Numbered from the stretch's first letter, positions 1-8,756 are shown. The stretch: DNA of 64,000 nucleotides from Clostridia bacterium (GCA_900751885.1 CAADTH010000064.1:345675-409674); one strand, 5' to 3'. A program made the numbers and translations. The notes: generated by a model from the letters alone, not told the origin.

Positions 1-1238
1 TTGGATGTAAGATTCATAATTATTCGAGCTTTGACCGAAAAAATTACTTTTATCCAGATTTGCCGAAAGCATATCAAATCACACAATTCGAGCATCCTAT
101 CTGTACAGACGGACGCGTGAATATCGGAGAAAAGGACATCCGCATCAACCGTATCCACATCGAGGAAGACGCCGGTAAACTGATTCATGATGCGGATGAA
201 GGGGTATCGCTGGCAGACTATAACCGCTGTGGTGTGCCGCTCATTGAAATCGTAACAGAACCTGATATCCGCTCATCTGAGGAAGCAAAGCGGTTTGTTG
301 AGGAGGTGGCATTGCGGCTAAAATATACCGGGGTATGCGATGCAAAAATGGAGCAAGGCTCCCTTCGCGTGGATGTCAACATCTCTTTGATGCAAAGCGG
401 CTCTGACACCTTTGGAGTCCGCGCAGAAATCAAAAATCTAAATTCTCTAAAATCCATCGGACGTGCTATCGAATATGAAATCATTCGCCAGAAAAAAATT
501 TTAGATAGCGGCGGACAGGTGATGCAGGAGACCCGACGTTATAATGAAGAATATAATGATACCAGACCGCTTCGCTCTAAAGAAAAGGCGCATGACTATC
601 GCTACTTCCCTGAGCCAGATATTCCGCCTGTTTGGATGACTGACGAGGAAATCGCAGCCATTCAATCGAGCATGCCTGAAATGCCCCACGAGCGAATTGA
701 GCGCTACATGTATGATTATCACCTTCCAAATGATGACGCTCGCCTTCTCACCTGCGACAAAGCTCTTTCTGACTTTTATGATAGGACCGTTTCTCTTTAT
801 CCCAGCTACCGAACGGTTGCAAATCTAATATTGGTAGAGCTTCTCAGAAATATGAATGTATCAGGCATCTGTGCATCTGACCTTGCTTTACCGTCGGACG
901 CGCTGGCAAAGCTTGCTCGTATGACAGATGAAGGACGTATCAGCAAAAACGCGGCAAAAAATCTTCTCTCTATTCTATTTGAGCAGGGCGGCGACCCAAT
1001 GGAAATTGCATCCCAGGAAGGGATGCTGTTAGAAGAGAATACAGAAACAATCAAAGCTGCAATTCATGATGTCATCTTTGAACACGAACAGCAGGTACAA
1101 TCTTATCTTTTGGGCAATGAAAAAGTGTTTGGATTTTTAATGGGTCAGGTTATGAAACAGGTCGGAAACAGTGCCAATCCTCCAGTTGTCCGAGCTCTAT
1201 TGCAAGAAACCTTAAATTCCATGCAAAAGAAGGAATAA
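1..1238 (+). CDS. gatB: Asp/Glu-tRNA(Asn/Gln) amidotransferase subunit B, 5' end missing
   Basis: GatB activates and amidates mischarged Glu-tRNA(Gln) (and Asp-tRNA(Asn)) in the cytoplasm together with GatA and GatC. The reading frame is open from base 3 to the window edge, so the start lies outside; about 411 residues are visible. The upstream codons read DRKNYFYPDLPKAYQ, the hallmark segment of GatB, followed by SLRVDVNIS and the conserved EIKNLNS and RSKEKAHDYRYFPEPD stretches. The C-terminal part is the helical GatB/YqeY domain (from about residue 270 of the visible part) ending in NSANPPVVRALLQETLN. A TTG at base 60 is an internal Leu codon, not a start. The gene is followed at once by a bidirectional terminator shared with the converging PTS gene. 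Identification is secure. Confidence 0.96.
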   Translation, partial: GCKIHNYSSFDRKNYFYPDLPKAYQITQFEHPICTDGRVNIGEKDIRINRIHIEEDAGKLIHDADEGVSLADYNRCGVPLIEIVTEPDIRSSEEAKRFVEEVALRLKYTGVCDAKMEQGSLRVDVNISLMQSGSDTFGVRAEIKNLNSLKSIGRAIEYEIIRQKKILDSGGQVMQETRRYNEEYNDTRPLRSKEKAHDYRYFPEPDIPPVWMTDEEIAAIQSSMPEMPHERIERYMYDYHLPNDDARLLTCDKALSDFYDRTVSLYPSYRTVANLILVELLRNMNVSGICASDLALPSDALAKLARMTDEGRISKNAAKNLLSILFEQGGDPMEIASQEGMLLEENTETIKAAIHDVIFEHEQQVQSYLLGNEKVFGFLMGQVMKQVGNSANPPVVRALLQETLNSMQKKE

Positions 1239-1293
1239 ACATATGCGTTATTGCAGGTAATACAGCACCGTTTGTAATTCTATTCAAAACAGC

Positions 1294-1326
1294 AAAACGG
1301 CATAGCTTGGGCTATGCCGTTTTTTT
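1294..1326. terminator. Bidirectional terminator between gatB and ptsG
   Basis: A 13-bp perfect stem (AAAACGGCATAGC / GCTATGCCGTTTT) with a TTGG loop is followed by a T-run on the plus strand and preceded by an A-run, so it can stop transcription from both converging genes. Confidence 0.85.
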
Positions 1327-1350
1327 AATATTTCTGTTACTTTTTATCGT

Positions 1351-2952
1351 TTATTGTTTTTCCTTTTGATGCTTTATTTCATCCATATAATCTTCTATTT
1401 CACTCTTGATGACTGTAACACGCGGTCCGTAAATTACTTGTACACCATTGCCCTTTTTAATCACTCCGGACGCACCTGTCTGCTTTAATAGTCCATCATT
1501 GACTTTAGAGCTGTCATGCACTGTTACACGAAGCCTCGTTGCACAGCAGTCGAGATTTTCAAGGTTATCCATACCACCAAGTCCATCCAAAATCATAGCT
1601 GATTTATTTTCCTTCGCCGCATTGACATCCTTTCTCGTGTAAAGCTTTGTCTCCGCCTCGTCATCTTCGCGCCCAGGCGTGATGTAGTTGAACTTCTGGA
1701 TCATGAATTTAAACAAGAAATAGTAAATTGCAAAATATACCACACCGACCAACACGATATAAATCCAATTTGTCTTTGCGTTTCCCTGCAAAATACCAAA
1801 GAGTGTCATATCAATCAAGCCGCCTGAGAACGTCATACCGACTGCCACCTTGAAAATGTGCATGAGCATAAAGGAAAGTCCTGCCAGCACGCAGTGAATC
1901 ACATACAACACCGGTGCAACGAACAGAAAGGTAAATTCCAAAGGTTCTGTGATACCTGTAATCATTGCGGTCAGTGCGGCAGAGAGCAACAGTCCACCCG
2001 CGACCTTCTTTTTCGAAGATTTTGCCACCTTGTACATCGCAAGCGCTGCGCCCGGCAGACCAAATATCATAAATGGGAATTTTCCTGCCATAAAACGTGT
2101 TGCTTCTACGCTGAAATGCTGTGTATTCGGTGAGGCGAGCTGTGCAAAGAAAATATTTTGCGCACCGCTGACCATATTTCCGTCAATCATCATAGAACCG
2201 CCAAGTCCTGTCTGCCAGAACGGTAAATAGAATACATGATGCAGTCCAAATGGAATGAGTGCGCGCTCAATGATACCGTAAATTAGCGTTCCAAAGTATC
2301 CTGAACGGTTCACAAGTCCCCCAAGCGCATAAATCCACGACTGGATAATCGGCCACAGATAAAACATTAAGATACCCACTAAAATGTATACCAATGTTGA
2401 AATAATCGGAATGAACCTGGTTCCTCCAAAGAATGAAATCACTGTCGGCAATTTGATGCGGTAAAACCGGTTATGAAGTGCTGCTACACCTAATCCAACA
2501 ATGATACCGCCGAATACACCCATCTGCAGTGTTTGAATACCGACAGAGGTTGTGACAGATCCTTCTGCAAGGCTGGACGCTCTTCCGGTAAGCTCCAAAA
2601 GAGATGAAATCGTTTGATTCATGACAAGATAAGCAATTGCGGCAGATAGCGTTGCAACTGCTTTCTCCTGTTTTGCCATACCAAGCGCCACACCAAGAGC
2701 AAAAATGATTGGCAAATTAGCAAAGATGATATCTCCTGTCTGCTTTAAAACCAACAAAATCGCATGCAGAAAGGTACCTTCCCCTAAAAATGACTGCAAG
2801 TGATAGGCGTTAATCATCGTCTCATTGGTAAACGATGCACCGACTCCTAATAAAAGTCCAGCGACCGGCAACAGTGCAATCGGAAACATGAATGAACGCC
2901 CGATTCGCTGAAGGACACTGAAAACCTTACTTTCTTTTTTCTCTTTCTCCAT
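1351..2952 (-). CDS. ptsG: PTS glucose-type transporter, EIIBC
   Basis: Membrane permease of the phosphoenolpyruvate sugar phosphotransferase system; imports and phosphorylates glucose or a closely related glucoside. Start chosen at 2952 (MEKEKKESKVFSVLQ) because GGAAG lies 7 nt upstream; a longer reading from 2997 has no ribosome site. The 533-residue protein has an EIIC domain with about ten hydrophobic segments (residues ~15-420, including ITEPLEFTFLFVAPVLY and PFGLHHVFYLPFW) and a C-terminal EIIB domain with LDCCATRLRVTV; the phosphorylated cysteine is about residue 470. There is no EIIA domain and no EIIA, HPr or antiterminator gene beside it, so EIIA must come from elsewhere. Substrate is inferred from family likeness; a maltose/glucosamine-type relative cannot be excluded. 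Confidence 0.88.
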   Translation of the reverse strand: MEKEKKESKVFSVLQRIGRSFMFPIALLPVAGLLLGVGASFTNETMINAYHLQSFLGEGTFLHAILLVLKQTGDIIFANLPIIFALGVALGMAKQEKAVATLSAAIAYLVMNQTISSLLELTGRASSLAEGSVTTSVGIQTLQMGVFGGIIVGLGVAALHNRFYRIKLPTVISFFGGTRFIPIISTLVYILVGILMFYLWPIIQSWIYALGGLVNRSGYFGTLIYGIIERALIPFGLHHVFYLPFWQTGLGGSMMIDGNMVSGAQNIFFAQLASPNTQHFSVEATRFMAGKFPFMIFGLPGAALAMYKVAKSSKKKVAGGLLLSAALTAMITGITEPLEFTFLFVAPVLYVIHCVLAGLSFMLMHIFKVAVGMTFSGGLIDMTLFGILQGNAKTNWIYIVLVGVVYFAIYYFLFKFMIQKFNYITPGREDDEAETKLYTRKDVNAAKENKSAMILDGLGGMDNLENLDCCATRLRVTVHDSSKVNDGLLKQTGASGVIKKGNGVQVIYGPRVTVIKSEIEDYMDEIKHQKEKQ

Positions 2953-3331
2953 TTTTCCACTTCCTTTATTCTTATAAACTTTGATTATTCGAATCATATC
3001 CCTTTTAATTTCCCCATTTTGTCTCTTCCTATGCTTCTATTTTTTGTTGTTTTATTGTTACATATTTTCTTTTTGTCTGCACATACTAACATCGGCAAGG
3101 CTTTGTTCCTCTTAAAAATATGCTCTGGGCAAATTAAAATCCTCATTCATAAAAGTAAAGCCATAGACTTTACTCTCTTTTTTGACATTACTTCTATGGA
3201 GTTTTCAGAAAAGAAAATGAGTATCATTTTGCCCAACATAAACAAGAGTCCTTGCAAAGACGGGTAAAACCCGTCTTTTTCTTTATCATAATGCTTTGCC
3301 ATGAAAGTTTCATTCGGATGGGAGAAACAAA
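2953..3331. other. Intergenic region between ptsG and the Mn-catalase genes
   Basis: No convincing gene. It holds the upstream region of ptsG (minus) and two hairpins reading on the plus strand: a weak one at 3154-3174 (AGTAAAG/CTTTACT) followed by T-rich sequence and a stronger one at 3256-3280. No clear sigma-A promoter was found for the plus-strand genes; a sporulation-type promoter is possible but not demonstrable here. Confidence 0.5.
3256..3280 (+). terminator. Hairpin with T-run upstream of the Mn-catalase operon
   Basis: AAAGACGGG / CCCGTCTTT stem with a TAAAA loop and trailing TTTTT. No plus-strand gene ends just upstream, so it may be a leader attenuator or the end of an unseen small transcript. 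Confidence 0.55.
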
Positions 3332-3493
3332 ATGGACACATGGAATGACTATAGGATTGCGGATTTGACCGCAAGCGGCACGCAGGATACAGCACATCTG
3401 ATTACAAGCTTGGAACACCAGCTAAAGGATGCCTGTAATAAGGATGTCGTTCTGATTGCCTATGAAAAAAAAGAACACACAAATCGGAGGTAG
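3332..3493 (+). CDS. Small conserved-looking protein upstream of Mn-catalase (53 aa)
   Basis: A 53-residue open frame (starts MDTWNDYRIADLTASG, ends with the VVLIAYEKKEHTNRR tail) preceded by GGGAG 8 nt upstream. Its stop overlaps the CGGAGG ribosome site of the next gene, giving a 4-nt gap and probable translational coupling. No domain is recognised: it is not CotJA or CotJB. The alternation of a short N-terminal segment, a helix rich in charged residues and a hydrophobic strand VVLIAY looks like a real small folded protein. The role is unknown; by context it may be a spore or oxidative-stress accessory factor of the Mn-catalase. Confidence 0.55.
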   Translation: MDTWNDYRIADLTASGTQDTAHLITSLEHQLKDACNKDVVLIAYEKKEHTNRR

Positions 3494-3497
3494 CAAT

Positions 3498-4193
3498 ATG
3501 TTTCAACACGAAAAACAACTTTTAAATCCAGTTCGCGTAGAAAAACCAAACCCACAGTATGCAGTCCTGATGCAGGAACAACTCGGCGGTGCCAATGGTG
3601 AACTCAAGGCCGCAATGCAATATATCTCACAAAGCTTTCGCATCAAAGACCCGACAATCAAGGATTTATTTTTGGATATTGGAGCGGAAGAACTCAGCCA
3701 TATGGAGATGGTTGCAACCACTATCAACCTCTTAAATGGACATGATGTGGATTACGATAAAGTAGCGGCAGGCGAAATCCAGTCTCATGTACTCTTGGGA
3801 TTAAATCCCGGATTAATCAACGCATCCGGCTATTCCTGGACCGCTGATTTCGTTACAGTAACAGGTGATTTATGCGCAGACCTTTTATCTAACATTGCAT
3901 CTGAACAGCGTGCCAAGGTCGTTTACGAATATCTGTACCGTCAAATCAATGACAAATACGTCCGTGAAACCATTGACTTTTTGTTAAACCGCGAGGAAGC
4001 ACACAATGCAATGTTCCGCGAAGCATTCAATAAGGTACAGGATACCGGCTCAAACCATGACTTCGGTGTGACCAGGGATTCAAAGCTTTACTTCAATCTA
4101 TCGAATCCTTCTCCAGAAAATGCGTTTGGTCCAACCAATGCCGCGCCGCCAAGCTTTGACAATCCACAGGCATCTCAGCATCCACAGCAATAA
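3498..4193 (+). CDS. Manganese catalase / CotJC-family protein
   Basis: Non-haem dimanganese catalase family, whose members either degrade H2O2 or form part of the spore coat (CotJC). Start at 3498 is set by CGGAGG 8 nt upstream; 231 residues. The four-helix ferritin-like core shows the metal-site residues: Glu in GGANGELKAAMQY (~residue 38), Glu and His in GAEELSHMEM (~residues 71-74), Glu in IASEQRAK (~residue 138) and His in NREEAHNAMF (~residue 175). The C-terminal tail (residues ~200-231) is rich in Pro, Asn and Gln as in coat-associated members. It is probably co-transcribed with the 53-residue gene before it and ends at a strong terminator. Assignment to the family is secure; catalase versus structural coat role is not. 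Confidence 0.9.
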   Translation: MFQHEKQLLNPVRVEKPNPQYAVLMQEQLGGANGELKAAMQYISQSFRIKDPTIKDLFLDIGAEELSHMEMVATTINLLNGHDVDYDKVAAGEIQSHVLLGLNPGLINASGYSWTADFVTVTGDLCADLLSNIASEQRAKVVYEYLYRQINDKYVRETIDFLLNREEAHNAMFREAFNKVQDTGSNHDFGVTRDSKLYFNLSNPSPENAFGPTNAAPPSFDNPQASQHPQQ

Positions 4194-4225
4194 TCAATTT
4201 CTCTTGATTGATTTTGTCAAACAAA

Positions 4226-4256
4226 AAACAGGACTTCTTAAAAGCCCTGTTTTTTG
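4226..4256 (+). terminator. Terminator after Mn-catalase
   Basis: ACAAAAAACAGGACTT / AAGCCCTGTTTTTTGT imperfect stem with a T-run on the plus strand. Confidence 0.8.
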
Positions 4257-4311
4257 TTTGGATACGCTCCAATTATAATCTCTTTTCATATACTGTTATG
4301 AGGTGATTTAC

Positions 4312-4497
4312 ATGCAACTATCCGGCACAGAACTCGCTCTGTTAGCCGCTGCCGCATCCATTCTCATTGCCGAAAATAAGACAACAGAGGAAATCACGCT
4401 TCTGTCTGCACTGTTTTCTCAAATCGGCGACACGCTTGAGACCATTGCTGTACGCGACGCGGTTGCACTTACAGAAGCTGATACAGTGTCAACATAA
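4312..4497 (+). CDS. Small hypothetical protein (61 aa)
   Basis: ATG at 4312 has GAGGTG 6-8 nt upstream; the in-frame GTG at 4303 overlaps that ribosome site and is less likely. The 61 residues begin MQLSGTELALLAAAASILIA and are two amphipathic/hydrophobic helices with an acidic linker; there is no signal peptide and no cysteine. Small proteins of this shape are common in Clostridia (possibly the DUF6774 type), but I cannot assign a function. It stands alone between two terminator-like hairpins. Confidence 0.6.
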   Translation: MQLSGTELALLAAAASILIAENKTTEEITLLSALFSQIGDTLETIAVRDAVALTEADTVST

Positions 4498-4500
4498 CTG

Positions 4501-4528
4501 CCGTCTGGTCATTTCGTCAGCCGGACGG
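4501..4528. terminator. Hairpin between the small ORF and the converging gntR gene
   Basis: CCGTCTGG / CCGGACGG arms (one G-T pair) around an 11-12 nt loop that includes the gntR stop codon. T-rich sequence follows on the plus strand after a few bases. Confidence 0.5.
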
Positions 4529-5153
4529 TAATTCTCTTTTTTGCAAATCGGACATGCTGTTCGGCAAGGCTCTGGGCTTTTTTAGAATCTTTCTTCTCTA
4601 ACGCATCTAAAATTGCACGGTGCTCTGACAATGCTGCAGCCGCGTGCGCGCTGTCTTGAAATGGTCTTACCTTTGCACGGCTTACATAATTGTGAAAATC
4701 CATCAAGATATTGCGGAGAATCCAACTGCCGCAGGAGTGATATATTACCTCATGAAACACCGAATCCGTTTTCGATAACGCCTCCGTGTCGCCTCGCGAA
4801 ATATAAAAATCTAATAAATCCACAGATTCCTGCATTCGAGCAAGGTTTTCCTGGGAAATATTTCCTGCCGCATGTGCCGCCGCCATTCCTTCAAGCGGAA
4901 TCCGCATCTCATAGATATCCAATAAATCCTGTTCTGTGATGCCAACCACAACTGCACCTTTATTCGGTACAATTTCCACAAGCCCTGTGTGCTCAAGCTG
5001 GCGCACCGCTTCCCTGATTGGAGTACGGCTCACACCAAATTCCTCTCCTAGCCTTGTCTCCACCAGACTCTCACCGGGCGCATAATCACCGCGTAAAATC
5101 CGGTTCTCTATCTCGCGAAAAATTCTTGTTCCCAATGAATCATACTGTTCCAT
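4509..5153 (-). CDS. GntR/FadR-family transcriptional regulator
   Basis: A 214-residue repressor of the FCD (FadR C-terminal) subgroup. The winged helix-turn-helix occupies residues ~5-72 (YAPGESLVETRLGEEFGVSRTPIREAVRQLE) and the helical ligand-binding FCD domain ~80-205 with the metal-ligand pattern expected for carboxylate sensors (residues around DSVFHEVI and EHRAILDAL). It is the last gene of the aconitase-isocitrate dehydrogenase operon, starting 6 nt after icd. A perfect ATTGTATACAAT palindrome, typical of the operator class used by this family, lies just downstream of the operon promoter at 8302-8313, so autoregulated control of the operon by a TCA-cycle carboxylate is a reasonable inference. 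Confidence 0.9.
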   Translation of the reverse strand: MEQYDSLGTRIFREIENRILRGDYAPGESLVETRLGEEFGVSRTPIREAVRQLEHTGLVEIVPNKGAVVVGITEQDLLDIYEMRIPLEGMAAAHAAGNISQENLARMQESVDLLDFYISRGDTEALSKTDSVFHEVIYHSCGSWILRNILMDFHNYVSRAKVRPFQDSAHAAAALSEHRAILDALEKKDSKKAQSLAEQHVRFAKKRITVRLTK

Positions 5154-5159
5154 AGCACA

Positions 5160-6320
5160 TTACATTGCCTGGATAGTTTCCATGACATAATCTGCGAACT
5201 CTTCCCCTGTGCATCCTGTGTCACGACCAGTAATCTGAAGCTTTTTCTCCTGATACATGCACTTGTCGAGTGCCTTCTCGAGCTTATCTGCTTCCTGCTG
5301 GTATCCAATGTGGGACAAAAGCATCACTGCCGCACGGATGATAGAGCAAGGATCAGCGTACTGATCACGCCCCTCCTGTACCATACGCGGCGCGCTTCCA
5401 TGGATTGCTTCAAACATGGCATAGCGCTTTCCGATATTTGCGCTTCCCGCTGTACCGACGCCGCCCTGGAATTCCGCCGCCTCGTCTGTGATAATATCCC
5501 CGTACAGGTTTGGAAGAACAACCACCTGGAATTGCGTACGGCGTTTTGGATCAACCAGCTTTGCCGTCATAATATCGATATACCAGTCGTCAAGCTCAAT
5601 GCCCGGATATTCCTTCGCAACCTTTTTGCAGATATCCAAAAATTTTCCGTCCGTCGTCTTGATAACATTCGCTTTCGTGACTGCTGTCACACGCGTTTTT
5701 CCATTCTTCTTTGCATAGTCGAATGCCGCCCGCGCGATTCTCTCGCTTCCCTCGGTAGTCGTCACGCAGAAGTCCATCGCCAAATCATCATTGACATGCA
5801 CTCCCTTGCTTCCAACAGCATAGCTTCCCTCGGTATTCTCACGGTAGAAGGTCCAGTCAATGCCTTCTTCCGGCACCTTTACCGGACGTACATTCGCAAA
5901 CAGGTCGAGTGCTTTTCTCATTGCCACATTCGCGCTTTCGATATTTGGCCATGGGTCTCCTGCGCGCGGTGTCGTTGTCGGTCCCTTTAAGATAACATGA
6001 CACGTTTTGAGCTCTTCGAGTACATCATCTGGAATTGCTTTGTTTGCCTTCACGCGGTTTTCAATCGTCAATCCATCAATAACCTTAAATTCAACCTTGC
6101 CTTTTTCCACCTCACCTGCAAGTAAAAATTCCAAAATACGGTGTGCCTGCTTTGTGATTGCAGGTCCAATCCCGTCGCCGCCGCACACACCGATGATGAT
6201 TTTATCGAGCGCATTGTAATCGATGAAGTCTTTTTCCTCTTTCATCCGCTTGATTCTCTCGTCCTGCTCCTTCATGATGGCGATGAATTTTTCCGCCGCC
6301 GCTTGATACTGATCAGCCAT
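5160..6320 (-). CDS. icd: NAD-type isocitrate dehydrogenase
   Basis: Oxidative decarboxylation of isocitrate to 2-oxoglutarate in the cytoplasm. The 386-residue protein belongs to the isocitrate/isopropylmalate dehydrogenase family: GVCGGDGIGPAITKQAHRIL near the N-terminus, the substrate Arg region, DDWYIDIMTAKLV, the metal-binding PNLYGDIITDEAAEFQGGVG and the nucleotide-site GSANIG...FEAIHGSAPR. Start at 6320 has GAGGAGG upstream. Lying 23 nt after aconitase in the same operon favours isocitrate over isopropylmalate as substrate, since no leu genes are present. The coenzyme (NAD rather than NADP) is inferred from family likeness only. Confidence 0.88.
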   Translation of the reverse strand: MADQYQAAAEKFIAIMKEQDERIKRMKEEKDFIDYNALDKIIIGVCGGDGIGPAITKQAHRILEFLLAGEVEKGKVEFKVIDGLTIENRVKANKAIPDDVLEELKTCHVILKGPTTTPRAGDPWPNIESANVAMRKALDLFANVRPVKVPEEGIDWTFYRENTEGSYAVGSKGVHVNDDLAMDFCVTTTEGSERIARAAFDYAKKNGKTRVTAVTKANVIKTTDGKFLDICKKVAKEYPGIELDDWYIDIMTAKLVDPKRRTQFQVVVLPNLYGDIITDEAAEFQGGVGTAGSANIGKRYAMFEAIHGSAPRMVQEGRDQYADPCSIIRAAVMLLSHIGYQQEADKLEKALDKCMYQEKKLQITGRDTGCTGEEFADYVMETIQAM

Positions 6321-6343
6321 TTTGCTCCTCCTCTATTCTTGTC

Positions 6344-8272
6344 TTATTGTGCATTCTTTCTGGTATAATTGATGAGTCCGCCAGCGAACAACATATCCTT
6401 CTGACGCTCAGATACTGTCACCTTGACATTGAAGGTCGTTCCCTTTGTGATATTTTTCACTGTCACAACCTCATTATTTTTAATTTGCTCAATCACATCA
6501 TTGATTACAATCTCATCCATCTCATCAATTGTATCATATACATCCTCATCTACAAATGTCATCGGAATAATACCCGAGTTAATAAGATTTGCCATATGGA
6601 TACGTGCAAATGATTTTGCAATAACGCCCTTTATTCCAAGCTGTAATGGCGCCAGCGCCGCATGCTCACGACTGGAACCCTGCCCATAGTTCGAGCCTGC
6701 AATAATGAATCCGCCGCCGTTTTCCTTCGCGCGCGCCGGGAACTGCTCATCGCATGGCGTCAGGCAATACTCTGCCAAATATGGCACGTTCGAACGGTAT
6801 GGCAAAAGCTTTGCATTCGACGGCATAATATGGTCTGTTGTGATATTATCTTCCACTTTAATCAGTGCCTTTCCCGTTACCGTCTCAGCAAGCTCTGTGT
6901 TCAGTGGGAACGGCTTGATATTCGGTCCGCGTACCACCTCTACATCGTCCGGATTCTCTGCCGGCGCAACGACTAGATTATCGTTAATCAAAAATTCCTT
7001 CGGCTGCTCGACCTGTGGCGCCTCGCCATACTCACGCGGGTCTGTAAGAACTCCTTCCAGTGCACTGACAGCCGCAACCTCTGGACTGACAAGGTACACC
7101 TGCGCTGATTTCGTTCCGCTTCTGCCCTCAAAGTTTCGGTTGAACGTACGAAGTGAAATCGCGTCCGTTTTTGGGGACTGTCCCATTCCGATACATGGTC
7201 CGCATGCGGATTCCAAAATTCTCGCACCTGCCGCAACCATATCCGCAAGCGCTCCGTTTTGTGCGAGCATGGTAAGAACCTGCTTTGACCCTGGAGCAAT
7301 AACCAAGCTCACATCAGGATGAACCGTCTTACCCTTTAAGATGTTTGCCACCTTCATCATATCCATGAAGGAAGAATTTGTACAGCTTCCGATTGCCACC
7401 TGGTCAACCTTGATTTTTCCGATATTGCCGATGGTGTCCACCTTGTCCGGGCTGTGCGGCTGTGCCGCAAGCGGGGAAAGCTCTGACAGATTGATGGTCA
7501 GCTCTTCGTCATAGACTGCATCCGCATCCGGCTTGAGCTCCTTCCAATCACTCTCTCTGCCCTGTGCGCGCATGAATTCCTTTGTCACCTCATCGCTAGG
7601 GAAAATGGAAGTCGTCGCGCCGAGCTCTGCGCCCATGTTGGTGATGGTCGCACGCTCTGGGACAGTCAAGCTCTTTACTCCCTCACCTGCATACTCAATT
7701 ACCTTTCCAACACCGCCCTTTACCGTCATAATGCGGAGGATTTCAAGAATGATATCCTTTGCCGCCACCCACGGATTGAGCTTTCCTACAAGATTTACCT
7801 TTACAACCTTTGGCATTGTCACATAGTACGCACCGCCGCCCATCGCAACCGCAACGTCCAAGCCGCCCGCGCCGATTGCGAGCATCCCGATTCCGCCGCC
7901 TGTCGGCGTATGGCTGTCAGAGCCGAGAAGCGTCATCCCCGGTACACCGAAGCGTTCCAGCTGTACCTGATGGCAGATACCATTTCCAGGCTTTGAAAAA
8001 TAGATTCCATGCTTTGACGTCACCGTCTGTATATACTTGTGATCGTCCGCATTCTCAAAGCCGGACTGAAGCATGTTGTGATCGATATACGCCACTGATT
8101 TTTTGGTTTTGACGCGCGGAATTCCCATTGCTTCAAACTGTAAGTACGCCATTGTTCCAGTGGAATCCTGAGTCAGTGTCTGGTCAATACGGATAGAAAT
8201 TTCTTCTCCTTGAACCATCTCCCCTGTCACCAAATGGTCTTTGATGATTTTTTGTGCAAGATTCAAACCCAT
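6344..8272 (-). CDS. acn: Aconitate hydratase
   Basis: Isomerises citrate to isocitrate with a [4Fe-4S] cluster. Start set at 8272 (MGLNLAQKII), 8 nt after GAGGAGG; the in-frame GTG at 8293 overlaps that site. The 642-residue protein is the short single-chain aconitase common in anaerobes, with fused LeuC-like and swivel (LeuD-like) domains. Cluster ligands are Cys297 (GSCTNSSFMD), Cys357 and Cys360 (SACGPCIGMG); the swivel domain shows GSNYGQGSSREHAALAP. It is the first gene of an operon with icd and a GntR regulator. No citrate synthase is present in the window. A consensus promoter and an operator palindrome precede it. Confidence 0.94.
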   Translation of the reverse strand: MGLNLAQKIIKDHLVTGEMVQGEEISIRIDQTLTQDSTGTMAYLQFEAMGIPRVKTKKSVAYIDHNMLQSGFENADDHKYIQTVTSKHGIYFSKPGNGICHQVQLERFGVPGMTLLGSDSHTPTGGGIGMLAIGAGGLDVAVAMGGGAYYVTMPKVVKVNLVGKLNPWVAAKDIILEILRIMTVKGGVGKVIEYAGEGVKSLTVPERATITNMGAELGATTSIFPSDEVTKEFMRAQGRESDWKELKPDADAVYDEELTINLSELSPLAAQPHSPDKVDTIGNIGKIKVDQVAIGSCTNSSFMDMMKVANILKGKTVHPDVSLVIAPGSKQVLTMLAQNGALADMVAAGARILESACGPCIGMGQSPKTDAISLRTFNRNFEGRSGTKSAQVYLVSPEVAAVSALEGVLTDPREYGEAPQVEQPKEFLINDNLVVAPAENPDDVEVVRGPNIKPFPLNTELAETVTGKALIKVEDNITTDHIMPSNAKLLPYRSNVPYLAEYCLTPCDEQFPARAKENGGGFIIAGSNYGQGSSREHAALAPLQLGIKGVIAKSFARIHMANLINSGIIPMTFVDEDVYDTIDEMDEIVINDVIEQIKNNEVVTVKNITKGTTFNVKVTVSERQKDMLFAGGLINYTRKNAQ

Positions 8273-8301
8273 GTGTCGTTCCTCCTCATTCACTTTGTAT
8301 T

Positions 8302-8313
8302 ATTGTATACAAT
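8302..8313. promoter_or_regulatory. ATTGTATACAAT palindromic operator for the acn operon
   Basis: Perfect 12-bp palindrome about 8-20 nt downstream of the predicted transcription start of the acn-icd-gntR operon and 30 nt before the start codon. It resembles the TNGTATACNA-type sites of FCD-class GntR repressors. A related half site (ATTGTAT) overlaps the -10 box. Confidence 0.65.
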
Positions 8314-8327
8314 GATACTTTATCTTT

Positions 8328-8356
8328 ATTGTATCGAAAATTTCTACTATTGTCAA
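8328..8356 (-). promoter_or_regulatory. Sigma-A promoter of acn-icd-gntR
   Basis: On the minus strand TTGACA (8356-8351), a 17-nt spacer and TACAAT (8333-8328). Near-consensus spacing and boxes, correctly placed before the aconitase gene. Confidence 0.8.
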
Positions 8357-8431
8357 TAGAAACATGCACTGTATTTTAAGCGTTACATATAGTAATAGTA
8401 ACTCATTTTGAAAAGGAAAGGATGGCTCTTT

Positions 8432-8746
8432 ATGTATGACCTATTGCTTACCGCGCTCATCTCCCTGTTTGCTGTATATGGACTTTTTCATTTGATTTAT
8501 TTACTCTTCCGCTTTTTCCGCCGCGACAATATAAAAAAGTACATCATACTGGAAGCAAAAAACCAAGAAAACAATATTGAAGCGGTGCTGCGCTCCCTAA
8601 TGCGCGAAAATCCAGCGACTGAGATTATTGTAATTGACCAGGGTTCCCTGGACGACACCATGGCAATCGTGCAAACACTTTCAGAGGATTATCCCTATAT
8701 TTCTATTTCGGAAAACAGGGCATGGAAGGATGGACTGAACTGTTAA
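8432..8746 (+). CDS. Short membrane-anchored glycosyltransferase-like protein (104 aa)
   Basis: Start ATG at 8432 with AAAGGA 10-14 nt upstream (a TTG at 8408 is less likely). One N-terminal membrane segment (residues ~4-26, LLTALISLFAVYGLFHLIYLL) is followed by a basic patch and a fold resembling the first beta-alpha unit of GT2 glycosyltransferases (NQENNIEAVLRSL and IIVIDQGSLDDTMAIVQ, like the usual V-D-D/S-S-D-T motif). At 104 residues it is far shorter than an enzyme and lacks the catalytic half. It may be a relic or a small conserved membrane protein of unknown role. Confidence 0.6.
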   Translation: MYDLLLTALISLFAVYGLFHLIYLLFRFFRRDNIKKYIILEAKNQENNIEAVLRSLMRENPATEIIVIDQGSLDDTMAIVQTLSEDYPYISISENRAWKDGLNC

Positions 8747-8756
8747 ATATACATAT

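Noticed and set aside
6705..7322. 205-codon plus-strand frame
   Set aside because: Antisense to the aconitase gene, which has full domain support.
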